The notes under the pieces were generated by a model. The model saw only the letters and a program-made list of their open reading frames with translations, was not told the origin of the DNA and searched no databases. This document shows, piece after piece, positions 1-8,987 of a stretch of DNA of 64,000 bases. The stretch is from Candidatus Cloacimonadota bacterium (GTDB lineage Bacteria > Cloacimonadota > Cloacimonadia > Cloacimonadales > GCA-2742885), in assembly GCA_002742885.1 (NCBI GenBank), contig PDOO01000024.1, forward strand, positions 1 to 64,000, read 5' to 3'. Both the position numbers and the translations under genes were made by a program. The number at the start of each line of letters is the position of its first letter. Within the stretch, counting starts at the first letter, position 1.

Positions 1-2
1 CA

Positions 3-677
3 GGAGAACTGAAACATTATGAGCAGATGTCTGAAAATCTTCCCGTTCAGTTTTCTTCTTTCACGGCAATGCAAACCTCGGTCAACTCCGTCGAAATAGG
101 ATGGGTAACGCAAACCGAAAACGACATGAGAGGATTTTACGTTCTGAAAAGCGAAACGGAAGATTTGGCATCCGCAAGCCGTTTTTCGGATTTGATTCCC
201 GCTTCCAACACGGTTTCCGCTCATGAATATGTCTGCGAAGACAAAGAAGTAGAGCCGAACAAGCGTTATTGGTATTGGATAGAAGCATTGTCCATGAGCG
301 ATAATTCGACAGTTACGGCTTCTCAATCCGTTGTGCTCAGAGAATTCGAAGATCCGGAAGAAGAAGTTCCGGAATTTGCCTTAGAAACAGGACTTGCTGA
401 TGTTTATCCTAATCCTTTCAATCCGCCCGTAAACATTTCTTTCTTTATGGACGAAGAAAGCGTTGAACAAAACGAAAAAGCCGAAATCATGATTTACAAC
501 GTAAAAGGTCAAGAAGTTCACAGAAGAGATTTGGGCATAAAATCAGCTTCCGGCATGTACACGATCAGCTGGAACGGAAACGATAAAGAAGGAAAAGAAT
601 GCGGAAGCGGAATTTATTTCGTGAAATTTACCGCAGGAGAACACAGTTCTTTCAAAAAATCGATTAAACTGAAATAG
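3..677 (+). CDS. Secreted protein with C-terminal type IX sorting domain (5' end cut by window)
   Basis: The reading frame is open to the left edge of the window, so this is the C-terminal part of a longer protein; the first in-frame ATG at 27 is probably internal. It begins with LPVQFSSFTA, the motif that opens the Fn3-like domain next to many T9SS sorting domains, followed by an Fn3-like stretch to about residue 110 counted from that ATG. After an acidic linker comes YPNPFNP and a beta-sandwich with IYNVKGQEV, SWNGNDKEG and SGIYFVKF, the classic T9SS type A sorting domain. The protein should cross the outer membrane through the type IX system and stay at the surface. The catalytic or binding part lies outside the window. 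A strong terminator follows at once. Confidence 0.85.
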   Translation, partial: GELKHYEQMSENLPVQFSSFTAMQTSVNSVEIGWVTQTENDMRGFYVLKSETEDLASASRFSDLIPASNTVSAHEYVCEDKEVEPNKRYWYWIEALSMSDNSTVTASQSVVLREFEDPEEEVPEFALETGLADVYPNPFNPPVNISFFMDEESVEQNEKAEIMIYNVKGQEVHRRDLGIKSASGMYTISWNGNDKEGKECGSGIYFVKFTAGEHSSFKKSIKLK

Positions 678-690
678 CAGAGATTCAACA

Positions 691-957
691 TTCAAATCCC
701 CGGCAAAAGTCGGGGATTTTTTTTATCTGTTATTCTAATGATGTTTTTCATTCTTTTGTACCGACAAAAGAACGAAACAAGAAAAACTCCCGACGGCATA
801 AAAACATCTGAAATCTCCGCAATCATGCTGAATTTTTCAAACTCGCTGCGCTCAGACAATGAAAAATTTTTAACGCCTGATCTTGATATTTCCGAGACGC
901 TGTTTTTATAATCTCGGAAGCAGGAAATTCATGACCGGATGTTTTACGTCTTATTTG
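691..957 (+). repeat. Dispersed intergenic repeat, long copy
   Basis: This stretch matches 43059-43223 over two blocks: about 691-796 (terminator, then an inverted repeat TTCATTCTTTTGT/ACAAAAGAACGAA with one mismatch) and about 902-957. The roughly 105 bp between the blocks are present only here. They carry their own inverted repeat AATTTTTCA (831-839)/TGAAAAATT (860-868) around the palindrome-like core CTCGCTGCGCTCAGAC. No credible protein is encoded. It looks like a non-coding, REP/MITE-like element with a modular inner block. Confidence 0.7.
695..724 (+). terminator. Rho-independent terminator of the T9SS protein gene
   Basis: A perfect 8-bp stem (AATCCCCG at 695-702 pairing with CGGGGATT at 711-718) with an 8-nt loop runs into a T tract ending near 724. 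It lies 18 nt after the stop codon. The same hairpin, with one G-U pair, recurs at 43063 as the first part of a dispersed repeat. Confidence 0.85.
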
Positions 958-983
958 TATTTTATATGTTGCAGGAATTAAAA

Positions 984-1037
984 CAGACTAAAATTCCCGG
1001 CATTAGGAGGATACCGGCTTGCCGGCAAAGCAGTCTG
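984..1037. other. Possible structured RNA or cruciform in the intergenic region
   Basis: CAGACT (984-989) pairs with AGTCTG (1032-1037) and encloses a hairpin CCGGC-TT-GCCGG (1014-1025). A second CCCGGC at 996-1001 could pair with the same GCCGG, giving a mutually exclusive fold. It lies in the 524-bp gap at 678-1201, which otherwise holds the repeat and one doubtful micro-ORF. No known riboswitch motif was recognised. Confidence 0.25.
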
Positions 1038-1094
1038 AAATCGGTAATAATATGTTGAATCGTCAAATTATCAGGTTATAAAAGGAGAAAATTC

Positions 1095-1172
1095 ATGAAT
1101 TTTCTTGGGTATCTGAGGTTCATAAAAAAGCAAAAATGTTTCATTAGAAATTTGTTCCGGTCAATCGGATAA
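1095..1172 (+). CDS. Doubtful 25-residue ORF with a good ribosome-binding site
   Basis: An ATG stands 7 nt after AAGGAG and opens 25 codons (begins MNFLGYLRFIKKQ, basic, ends FRSIG). Nothing about the product is recognised. It could be a leader peptide, the 5' stub of a lost gene, or chance. The good Shine-Dalgarno is the only positive evidence. It ends 30 bp before the convergent dCMP deaminase gene. Confidence 0.2.
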   Translation: MNFLGYLRFIKKQKCFIRNLFRSIG

Positions 1173-1201
1173 AAAACGCAATATTCTTAAATCAATTATT
1201 C

Positions 1202-1675
1202 TTAATAAACGTTTATGCATTCTCCGGTGTCTTTATCGACTTTTATTAATTTTATGCCGGCTTCTTTCAGCATTTCCAAAGCGAATTTATCATCGTACGA
1301 TTCAGCGATATAAACGGTTGATATTTCAGAGTTTATCAGCATTTTGGAGCAGATAATGCAGGGTTGAGTCGTACAATAAAGTATCGCTCCGGCAATGGAT
1401 GTTCCGTTTACGGCTGCCTGAATGATCGCATTTTGTTCGGCGTGAGTTCCTCGGCACAATTCATGCATTTTTCCTGAGGGAACATTCATTTTTTTTCTTA
1501 GACATCCTGTTACCGAGCAATGCGTTATACCTTTAGGGGCTCCGTTATAACCGCTTGCGATGATTTGATTATTTTTTACCAGTACGGCTCCTACTTTTCT
1601 TCGTAAGCAAGTTGTTCTGGTTGCAACCAGCAATGCCGTTTCCATAAAATATTGATGCCATCCGGGTCTTTTCAT
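1202..1675 (-). CDS. Deoxycytidylate (dCMP) deaminase
   Basis: A 157-residue zinc-dependent cytidine/deoxycytidylate deaminase-fold enzyme. It should convert dCMP to dUMP, feeding thymidylate synthesis in the cytoplasm. The catalytic HAEQNAI motif (His ligand and proton-shuttle Glu) and the PCIICSKML zinc motif are intact. The N-terminus W-x-x-YFMETA and the RKVGAVLV strand match the ComEB/dCMP deaminase family, as does the length. It is a single gene divergent from selB. A TTGACA box on the minus strand at 1724-1729 upstream may be its -35, but I see no clear -10. Confidence 0.9.
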   Translation of the reverse strand: MKRPGWHQYFMETALLVATRTTCLRRKVGAVLVKNNQIIASGYNGAPKGITHCSVTGCLRKKMNVPSGKMHELCRGTHAEQNAIIQAAVNGTSIAGAILYCTTQPCIICSKMLINSEISTVYIAESYDDKFALEMLKEAGIKLIKVDKDTGECINVY

Positions 1676-1805
1676 AATTTCTCCTGCAATGTAGTCAGGT
1701 TAGACAATGCGAAAGGAATAAATTGTCAAGAATCTTTCACATTCAGCTTTGACAAATCCGGACAAGCTTATTTTTTGGGAAAAAATCAGACATAGGATAA
1801 TCATA

Positions 1806-3779
1806 ATGCAGCATAAACACTTAATAATGGGAACGGCAGGTCATGTGGATCACGGTAAAACGTCGTTAATCAGAGCAATTACGGGATTTGACTGTGATAC
1901 ACACAAAGAAGAGAAAAAACGCGGAATCACGATAAATTTAGGTTTCACTCATCTTGATTTAGATAAGGACACAAGTATCGGAATTGTTGATGTCCCGGGG
2001 CATTCAGACTTCATAAATACTATGATTTCAGGAGCTTGCGGTATAGATTTTGCAGTTTTGCTGATTGCGGCAGACGAAGGCATTATGCCTCAGACAAGAG
2101 AACATTTATCTATAATGGAACTTTTGGGAATAGAACACGGTCTCATCGTTTTGACTAAAAAAGATCTTGTTGACGAAGAACTTCTTGAACTGGCGGAAGA
2201 AGAAGTAAGAGAATTTGCGGAAGATTCGTTTTTAAAAGATGCTCCCGTTATTTCCGTTTCGGCAATTTCCAAAGAAGGCATTCCGGAACTGTTGCAAGAG
2301 ATAAAAAAAATAACGCATAAAATTTCTCCAAAAAACTCGGAAGGTTTCTTTCGCATGTATATAGACAGAATCTTTACGGTTCAAGGCTTCGGCACAGTAG
2401 TAAACGGCTCGGTTCTTTCCGGAAAAGCCGAAACCGACAAGCGCTTATTCCTTCAGCCGGGCAATAAAGAAGTAAGAATCAGGAAAATAGAGCATCACGG
2501 CAAAGCTGCCAAAACGGTAACAGCCGGAGACAGAGCGGCTTTCAATCTTACCGGATTGCGTCAAAAAGATTTTAAACGAGGAATGATTTTATCGGATAAA
2601 ATAATCAAAGAAACTAATTTGCTGGATGTAAAAATAAAATTGTTTCCGACAGGAGTTAATCTCAAACTTTGGAGCAATGTTATTTTTCTGACCGGAACCT
2701 ACAAGGCGATGGTAAAAGTTCATCTTTTGGATGCAGATCAATTAAGTTCAGGAGACACATGCTTGGCTCAAGTATATCTTCCGGAACCGCTTTCGGCAAT
2801 AGCAGAAGACAGATTCATCATCCGCAACACATCCGGAGACATTACTCTCGGCGGAGGAATTATCATCGATACCGAACCTTTGCATCATCGCAGAAGAAGA
2901 AAAAAACATATAGAAGACATTCAAAAAACGGCAGAAGGAAGTTTTATCGACAGAATAGCGGTCGAAGTCAAAAAAACAATTTATCCTCTTTCTCTGAATC
3001 AAATTGCCGAAAAGCTTCATGAATCAATCGATAAAATAGAAGAAGAAATTGCCGAAAAGCTTCCCAAAGAAATTGCTTTGCTGATAAATTCAGACCAAAA
3101 ATATCTGATGCAAAAAGACAGACGACACAAAATTTTAGATTCAATTATCAAAACCCTGAAAAAGCATCATGCCGAAAATCCTCTTGATGCGGAAGGCAAA
3201 ACCTCAAAAGAATTATTTGCTCTTTTCGGAAGCAAAAGAAATGCCGATTCGGACAATGCCGTATCGATTATTCTGGATGAAATGCTCGCCAAAGGTCAAA
3301 TCAAAAAAGCAGGAAAAACCCTGGCATTGTCAGGACACAAAATCAGCATCACGCCACAATTGCAAAAGGCGCTGGATTATACAGAAAATAAACTTAACGA
3401 AGCTAAACCGGAATTTGCTTTTAACGACGATTGGCTTGATGATTGTCTTGATTTGGGGATTACGGAAAAAGAATATGAAAAGATTGCGCAATCATCAAAG
3501 AAAAGCGGAAAAATCATTAACTTCAGGCAACAATTTATCGGAAAACCTTTGGTTGATAAAGTCAAACGACTGCTGATTGATTTTTATCAAAAAAATCCTG
3601 ATGAAGGCATTGCCTTGGCAGAAGTCAGGGATCGACTGAACGGTTCCAGAAAAATCATTTCTTTTATTCTGGAATATTTTGATATTGAAGGATTTACGGT
3701 AAGAAAAGATAATTTTCGTTTCCCGACTCAAAAAATGAAAAATGAGATAGAAAAGCAGGGAGACGACAGGAAATGCTGA
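1806..3779 (+). CDS. selB: Selenocysteine-specific elongation factor SelB
   Basis: A GTPase that carries selenocysteinyl-tRNA(Sec) to in-frame UGA codons marked by a SECIS hairpin. G1 AGHVDHGKTSL, G3 DVPGHSDF and G4 TKKD are all present, followed by EF-Tu-like beta-barrels and a C-terminal half of winged-helix domains for SECIS binding. Length (657 residues) is normal. I prefer ATG 1806 over the upstream TTG at 1749: AGGA lies 8 nt before ATG 1806, and the motif MGTAGHVDHGKT then sits at the usual distance. selA, selC and selD are not in the window, and I found no internal UGA interrupting an obvious selenoprotein here. It overlaps rmuC by 7 bp, so the two are likely co-transcribed. Confidence 0.93.
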   Translation: MQHKHLIMGTAGHVDHGKTSLIRAITGFDCDTHKEEKKRGITINLGFTHLDLDKDTSIGIVDVPGHSDFINTMISGACGIDFAVLLIAADEGIMPQTREHLSIMELLGIEHGLIVLTKKDLVDEELLELAEEEVREFAEDSFLKDAPVISVSAISKEGIPELLQEIKKITHKISPKNSEGFFRMYIDRIFTVQGFGTVVNGSVLSGKAETDKRLFLQPGNKEVRIRKIEHHGKAAKTVTAGDRAAFNLTGLRQKDFKRGMILSDKIIKETNLLDVKIKLFPTGVNLKLWSNVIFLTGTYKAMVKVHLLDADQLSSGDTCLAQVYLPEPLSAIAEDRFIIRNTSGDITLGGGIIIDTEPLHHRRRRKKHIEDIQKTAEGSFIDRIAVEVKKTIYPLSLNQIAEKLHESIDKIEEEIAEKLPKEIALLINSDQKYLMQKDRRHKILDSIIKTLKKHHAENPLDAEGKTSKELFALFGSKRNADSDNAVSIILDEMLAKGQIKKAGKTLALSGHKISITPQLQKALDYTENKLNEAKPEFAFNDDWLDDCLDLGITEKEYEKIAQSSKKSGKIINFRQQFIGKPLVDKVKRLLIDFYQKNPDEGIALAEVRDRLNGSRKIISFILEYFDIEGFTVRKDNFRFPTQKMKNEIEKQGDDRKC

Positions 3780-5140
3780 CCGAAATTATTTTGTCATTAC
3801 TTATTTTATTCCTTATTTTGGCATGGATTGCGACAAGAAACAGTCAAAATAAAAAATTATCAGATCTGAAATATCAACTTGCCAAATCGGAAGCTCGCAA
3901 TAAGGAATTGGCGGAAGATTTCGAATATATGAAAATCGACAAAATAAAACTGGAAAAAGAATTTGATTTTCTGGTAAGCAAAAACGGAGAACTTCAAAAC
4001 ATAAGAGAAGAAAACCGAAAAATTGAAGAAAAATGCAACATTCTGAGAAACGAATTGGCAGAAACAAAAGCCGATTTGAAATCTGAACGCAAAATATTCG
4101 CCGAAAAAATCAGACTTACCGAAAAAAACAAAGAACAAATGACGGAAGAATTTGAAAATCTGGCAACCCGAATTATGGAAGCAAACGCAGAATCTTTGCG
4201 ACTCAGACAAACCGGAAGTTTGAAAGAAATAATATCTCCTTTAAAAAATCAATTGGACGGATTCAAAACCAAAATAGAAGAAATTTATTTGGATGAAGCC
4301 AAAGACAGATCATCGCTGAAAACCGAATTGAAACAATTGAAAGAAATAAATCAACAAATCAGCGAAGATGCCGTAAATTTAACCAATGCCCTCAAAGGAG
4401 ATTCCAAATTTCAGGGAAGTTGGGGAGAAATAAAATTGGAACGTATTTTGGAAGATTCCGGTTTGCAAAAAAATCTGGAATACGAAAGTCAGGTTTCGCT
4501 GACCTGTAAATCGGGAAAAATATTTCGCCCCGATGCCGTAATTCATCTTCCGGACGGAAAAGATATCGTCGTGGATGCCAAAATGTCGCTTACCGCTTTC
4601 GAAAGATATTTCAATTCCGAAGATTCAACTGCAAAAGAAACCTTTCTTAACGAACATATTAAATCCGTAACATCGCATATTAAAGAACTTACGTCTAAAA
4701 ATTATCACGAACTTAACGGCATAAATTCTTTGGATTTCGTGCTGATGTTTATTCCCGTGGAATCGGCGTTTCTTCTGGCAAACCAAAAATCGCCGGAAAT
4801 GTTCAGCAAAGCTCTCGCCAAAAATATCTTCATTGTTTCTCCTTCCACTCTGATTGTAACTTTGCGAACCATCCACAATATCTGGAGAAACGAACATCAA
4901 CACAGAAACGTAAAGAAAATAGCGGAAAGAGGAGCTTTGCTCTTCGATAAATTCTCGGATTTTGTCAAAGATATGGAACAGATAGGAATAAACTTGGAAA
5001 AAGCAAACTTTTCTTATCAAAAATCCATGAATAAACTGAGTTCCGGAAACGGAAATCTCATTAATCAGGCTCGACAACTGAAAGAACTGGGTTTACGAAC
5101 CAAGAAAGAATTGCCGGAAAAATTTCTTGCCGTAGAATAA
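3773..5140 (+). CDS. rmuC: RmuC family DNA recombination protein
   Basis: A 455-residue protein with an N-terminal membrane anchor (residues about 3-20), a long coiled coil (about 25-190) and the conserved RmuC domain with its restriction-endonuclease-like fold. Seen motifs are FQGSWGEIKLERILE, RPDAVIHLPDGKDIVVDAK, DFVLMFIPVESAF and SPSTLIVTLRTI. RmuC limits inversions between short inverted repeats; the biochemical activity is not settled. The start overlaps the selB stop, which suggests translational coupling. It ends at a bidirectional terminator shared with the convergent hydrogenase operon. Confidence 0.92.
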   Translation: MLTEIILSLLILFLILAWIATRNSQNKKLSDLKYQLAKSEARNKELAEDFEYMKIDKIKLEKEFDFLVSKNGELQNIREENRKIEEKCNILRNELAETKADLKSERKIFAEKIRLTEKNKEQMTEEFENLATRIMEANAESLRLRQTGSLKEIISPLKNQLDGFKTKIEEIYLDEAKDRSSLKTELKQLKEINQQISEDAVNLTNALKGDSKFQGSWGEIKLERILEDSGLQKNLEYESQVSLTCKSGKIFRPDAVIHLPDGKDIVVDAKMSLTAFERYFNSEDSTAKETFLNEHIKSVTSHIKELTSKNYHELNGINSLDFVLMFIPVESAFLLANQKSPEMFSKALAKNIFIVSPSTLIVTLRTIHNIWRNEHQHRNVKKIAERGALLFDKFSDFVKDMEQIGINLEKANFSYQKSMNKLSSGNGNLINQARQLKELGLRTKKELPEKFLAVE

Positions 5141-5212
5141 AAACGGAAAAAATCAAAAGAAATTATGCTGTATAAAAGGAACCGAAAGTTCTGAACCTGT
5201 ATTTGAAGATAA

Positions 5213-5243
5213 AAAAAACCCGAACTTAAAGCTCGGGTTTTTT
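5213..5243. terminator. Bidirectional terminator between rmuC and hydA
   Basis: An 11-bp stem, AAAAAACCCGA (5213-5223) with TCGGGTTTTTT (5233-5243), around a 9-nt loop. It has A and T tracts on either side, so it can stop transcription from both convergent genes. Confidence 0.85.
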
Positions 5244-5259
5244 AATTTAATTTTATGTC

Positions 5260-7035
5260 TTAGTGTTTATGAGTAATTTCTTTTTCAACGGTTCCGCTGA
5301 TTTGAGATCTTTGGAAGTAATGGGTGTGCAGAAGATTATGAGCTTTAGGTCCTCCGATTTCCCCCAGCCATTCATCATACATTTTATGTATTTCTCCGTT
5401 GTGATGAGAACAACGTTTAGGCAAATCATGATCTTCTTTATAAAGACTTTGCCCTCTGCGCGCTCTGTCGGCAAGGGAAGAGCCGAAAGGTTGACCTCCG
5501 CCGCCCACGCAACCGCCGGGACAAGCCATAACTTCTATAAAGTGTAAATTTTCTTCTCCCGCCTGAACTTTTTCCATTAATTTTCTGGCATTTCCCAGTC
5601 CGTGAGCAACAGCCACGTTTACGGTTAATTCGCCGAAATCTTTGGTCGGAACGGTAACGCTGGTTTTCTTAACGCCTTTCAATCCGCGAACAGCTTTGAT
5701 TTCTACATTGCCCAAATCTTTGCCTGAAAGAATATTGTAGGCAGTTCTGGTAGCAGCTTCCATTACGCCCCCGGTAGCTCCGAAAATTGTTCCTGCTCCG
5801 GTATATTCTCCCATAAGGAGATCGGATTTTTCTTCAGGAAGATTTTTGAAATCCAGTCCGGCTTCTTTTATCATGCGAATAAATTCTCTGGTTGTAAGCA
5901 CATAGTCCACATCTTGGAATCCAGAATCGCTCATTTCCGGTCTTCTTGCCTCAAATTTTTTGGCGGTGCAAGGCATTACGGCAACGGAAACAATTTTTGC
6001 CGGGTCAATATTTTCTTTTTCTGCAAAGTAAGTTTTTACCAAAGCTCCGAACATTTGTTGAGGAGATTTACAGGTGGACACATGATCCGCAATATTCGGG
6101 AAAAATGTTTCCATAAATTTTACCCAGCCCGGCGAGCATGAGGTAATCATGGGCAAAGTTCCGCCGGTTGCCACTCTTTTCACCAATTCGTTTGCTTCTT
6201 CCATAATGGTGAGGTCAGCAGAGAAATTGGTATCCAAAACATGATCAAATCCCAGTCTTCTTAAAGCTGCATACATTTTTCCGACTGTTACCTGTTGGGG
6301 ATCAAGTCCGAATTCTTCGCCTAAGGTTGCTCTTATCGAGGGAGCTTCCTGAACAATTACAACTTTTTCGGGATCAAGCAAAGCATCCCAAACTTTTTCG
6401 TTTTCGGTTTTTTCCCGAAGAGCTCCAACCGGACAATATACCGTACACTGACCGCAATTCACGCAGGCGCTTTGTCCCATTCCGGAATTAAAAGCAGTTG
6501 AAATAGTGCCGTCGAATCCCCTTCCGTCCACTACCAAAGCGTTTACCGTTTGTATTTCGGAACAAACCGTAATGCAACGTCCGCAGGAGATGCATTTTGA
6601 AGGATCTCTCACAATGGAAAGACTTGTATCATCAACCGGTTTCTGTTTAACTATTGTGGGAACGGAAAGTTCCTGAATACCCATTTGATAAGATATATCC
6701 TGCAATTCGCATTTTCCGTTTTGAAGGCAAGTCGGGCATTTTACATCATGGTCGGAAAGAATTATTTCTACCAAAGTTTTTCTCATTTTACGCAGTTTCC
6801 TGCTGTTGGTGGTAATTTTCATTCCGTCCCAACAAGGCGTTACGCATGCTCTTTTGGGAACGTTAACTCCTTCTATTTCCACAACACATACGCCGCAATT
6901 GGCAGTTGGTTTTAAATCCTGATGATAGCAAAGCGTCGGTATATGTCTTCCCGCTCTTTTTGCAGCAGAAATTATGGTTGTTCCCTGCGGAACAACGAGT
7001 TCTTTATTATCTATCTGTATTTTTATGTCAGCCAT
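5260..7035 (-). CDS. hydA: [FeFe] hydrogenase subunit HydA (NADH-linked, bifurcating type)
   Basis: The catalytic subunit, which makes or oxidises H2 at an H-cluster. In order: an N-terminal plant-type [2Fe-2S] domain (CYHQ..NCGVC..RACVTPC), a His-Cys3 cluster site (HDVKCPTCLQNGKCEL), two [4Fe-4S] motifs (CISCGRCITVC and CVNCGQCTVYCP), then the H-cluster signatures TSCSPGWVKF (about residue 300), MPCTAKKFE and EVMACPGGCVGGGGQ. The third ATG-frame codon, at 7035, is the better start: GGAGG lies 7 nt before it but only 1 nt before the ATG at 7041. It is the last gene of the hydC-ATPase-hydD-hydB-hydA operon. That setting indicates the multimeric enzyme that couples NADH and reduced ferredoxin oxidation to H2 formation. 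The bifurcating mode is inferred from context. Confidence 0.95.
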   Translation of the reverse strand: MADIKIQIDNKELVVPQGTTIISAAKRAGRHIPTLCYHQDLKPTANCGVCVVEIEGVNVPKRACVTPCWDGMKITTNSRKLRKMRKTLVEIILSDHDVKCPTCLQNGKCELQDISYQMGIQELSVPTIVKQKPVDDTSLSIVRDPSKCISCGRCITVCSEIQTVNALVVDGRGFDGTISTAFNSGMGQSACVNCGQCTVYCPVGALREKTENEKVWDALLDPEKVVIVQEAPSIRATLGEEFGLDPQQVTVGKMYAALRRLGFDHVLDTNFSADLTIMEEANELVKRVATGGTLPMITSCSPGWVKFMETFFPNIADHVSTCKSPQQMFGALVKTYFAEKENIDPAKIVSVAVMPCTAKKFEARRPEMSDSGFQDVDYVLTTREFIRMIKEAGLDFKNLPEEKSDLLMGEYTGAGTIFGATGGVMEAATRTAYNILSGKDLGNVEIKAVRGLKGVKKTSVTVPTKDFGELTVNVAVAHGLGNARKLMEKVQAGEENLHFIEVMACPGGCVGGGGQPFGSSLADRARRGQSLYKEDHDLPKRCSHHNGEIHKMYDEWLGEIGGPKAHNLLHTHYFQRSQISGTVEKEITHKH

Positions 7036-7134
7036 GGTCATTCCTCCATGTATTTTTAGTTATTAAGGCAGTTTACTGATCCTGCAAAGAAATTTATCGT
7101 TAAACTTATTCGGAAAATCAAAATAAGAAGATTA

Positions 7135-8973
7135 TCATACCGTTTCAAAACCGGATTCTTCTGCTTCAAAATGATATAATCCGGGTAATTTTTTTACGGC
7201 TTTGACCGGGCAAACATCTTTGCAATTTCCGCATTTAATACATGCGTCCTGAGAAATGGCGTAACGTTCTTCCCGAGAACCGGAAATACAATCAACCGGA
7301 CATTTACGGGCGCATAACGAGCAGCCGATACATTTATTTTTGTCTATGTCAAAGTGCAAAAGGTCTGTACATACGCAAGACGGACAACTTTTATTTTTTA
7401 TGTGAGCTTCGTATTCATTACGAAAATATCTGATGGTTGAAACAACGGGATTAGGCGCTGTTTGACCGAGACCGCAAAGAGAAAGATTGGAAATAGTTTC
7501 GCTTAAATCCAATAAAAGATCAATATCCGATTCCTTGCCTTCTCCGTGAGTTATTCTGTCCAGAATATCATACATTTGTTTTAATCCGACTCGACAGGGA
7601 GAACATTTTCCGCAACTCTCTTCCAAAGAAAATTCCAGGAAGAATTTGGCAACGTTAACCATGCAGTTTGAGTCATCCATTACGATAACCCCGCCTGATC
7701 CGACCATGGCTCCGGCTTTTTTCAATGACTCGTAATCTATTTTGGTTTCAAGATGCCGGTTTGTGAGACATCCTCCCGAAGGTCCTCCGAGTTGTACGGC
7801 TTTAAACTTTTTACCGTCAATAATACCGCCGCCGACCTCATTTATGAGTTCTCGCAGAGTGATTCCCATGGGAACTTCGACCAAACCGGTATTTTTCAAA
7901 TCTCCCGTCAAAGCAAAGACTTTGGTTCCTTTACTTGTTTCAGTTCCGAAAGAAGCAAACCATTCCGCTCCTTTTTTGAAAATGGTAGGTAAATTTCCGA
8001 GAGTTTCGACATTGTTAACCAAAGTGGGCTTATTCCATAAACCTTTATTGGCGGGATACGGAGGTTTAGGAACAGGGTGTCCTCTCTCCCCCATAATGGA
8101 TTGGATAAGAGCCATCTCTTCTCCGCAGACAAAAGCTCCGGCTCCCGTTCTTACTTCGGCATGAAAACTGAAACCCGATCCGAAAATATTATCGCCTATC
8201 ACTCCTGTTTCCAAAGCATCTTTTATCGCTTTATTTATTCTTTTGATTGCCAACGGATATTCGGCTCGAATGTAAAAATAACCTTCGGAAGCTCCTACGG
8301 CGTAAGCAGCCAAAAGCATTCCTTCCAAAACCCTGTGCGGATCCCCTTCCAATAAAGAACGATCCATAAAGGCTCCCGGGTCTCCTTCGTCTCCGTTGCA
8401 TACCACATACTTTTGAGTTCCCGATGCTTTATTAACGGTTTCCCATTTAATTCCGGTAGGGAATCCGCCTCCGCCTCTTCCTCGCAATCCTGAATCTTTT
8501 ATAACTTTTATGACATCTTCAGGTTTACATTCCGTAATGGCTTTTACGGCAGATTCATAGCCGCCGACCGCTATGTATTCGTCAATGGATTCGGGATTGA
8601 TGTATCCGCAATTTTCCAATGCCACTTTAACCTGCTTTTTATAAAACGGCACTTCGTCTTTCGTGGCGTAAGTTTCTTTATTATCGCCTTTTAACATCAG
8701 TCTTTTTACAGGGCGACCTTTGATAAAATGTTCTTCCGTAATTTCGTCAACATCTTCCGGGGTCAATTTCACATAAAAGATTCCTTCCGGATAAACCATT
8801 GCCACAGGTCCGTAATCACACGGTCCCATACATCCTGTTTCAATAATATTTACTTCTTCTTCAATATTTTTTTCTTTAAGTTTTTTTACTAAAGCATTTT
8901 TAATTTTCATTGCTCCGGCAGAAACACATCCCGAGCCGCAACAAAGTAAAAAATCGGTTCTTTTAAGAGACAT
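7135..8973 (-). CDS. hydB: [FeFe] hydrogenase subunit HydB (NuoF-like flavoprotein)
   Basis: The NADH- and FMN-binding subunit. It has an N-terminal thioredoxin-like [2Fe-2S] domain (CCGSGC at 11-16, ETGCMGPC at 46-52). The NuoF core follows, with GLRGRGGGGFPTG, the nucleotide-binding region and the SCGKCSPCR [4Fe-4S] site. The C-terminal ferredoxin domain has two sets of four cysteines (CIGCSLCARKCP and CIKCGNCKDVCP). This three-part layout is that of HydB in trimeric or tetrameric bifurcating hydrogenases rather than of complex I NuoF. It is 612 residues, full length. It lies 14 bp downstream of the hydD-like gene and about 100 bp upstream of hydA, in one operon. Confidence 0.95.
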   Translation of the reverse strand: MSLKRTDFLLCCGSGCVSAGAMKIKNALVKKLKEKNIEEEVNIIETGCMGPCDYGPVAMVYPEGIFYVKLTPEDVDEITEEHFIKGRPVKRLMLKGDNKETYATKDEVPFYKKQVKVALENCGYINPESIDEYIAVGGYESAVKAITECKPEDVIKVIKDSGLRGRGGGGFPTGIKWETVNKASGTQKYVVCNGDEGDPGAFMDRSLLEGDPHRVLEGMLLAAYAVGASEGYFYIRAEYPLAIKRINKAIKDALETGVIGDNIFGSGFSFHAEVRTGAGAFVCGEEMALIQSIMGERGHPVPKPPYPANKGLWNKPTLVNNVETLGNLPTIFKKGAEWFASFGTETSKGTKVFALTGDLKNTGLVEVPMGITLRELINEVGGGIIDGKKFKAVQLGGPSGGCLTNRHLETKIDYESLKKAGAMVGSGGVIVMDDSNCMVNVAKFFLEFSLEESCGKCSPCRVGLKQMYDILDRITHGEGKESDIDLLLDLSETISNLSLCGLGQTAPNPVVSTIRYFRNEYEAHIKNKSCPSCVCTDLLHFDIDKNKCIGCSLCARKCPVDCISGSREERYAISQDACIKCGNCKDVCPVKAVKKLPGLYHFEAEESGFETV

Positions 8974-8987
8974 AATTCCCCCTCGGT

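Noticed and set aside
1749-1805. TTG start for selB giving 19 extra residues
   Set aside because: The ATG at 1806 has AGGA at 8 nt and fits the family N-terminus; the TTG is part of a TTGACA sequence, but no matching -10 was found either.
5260-8973. Complex I (NuoE/F/G) instead of hydrogenase
   Set aside because: All three H-cluster signatures are present in the large subunit and HydB has the extra N- and C-terminal iron-sulphur domains.
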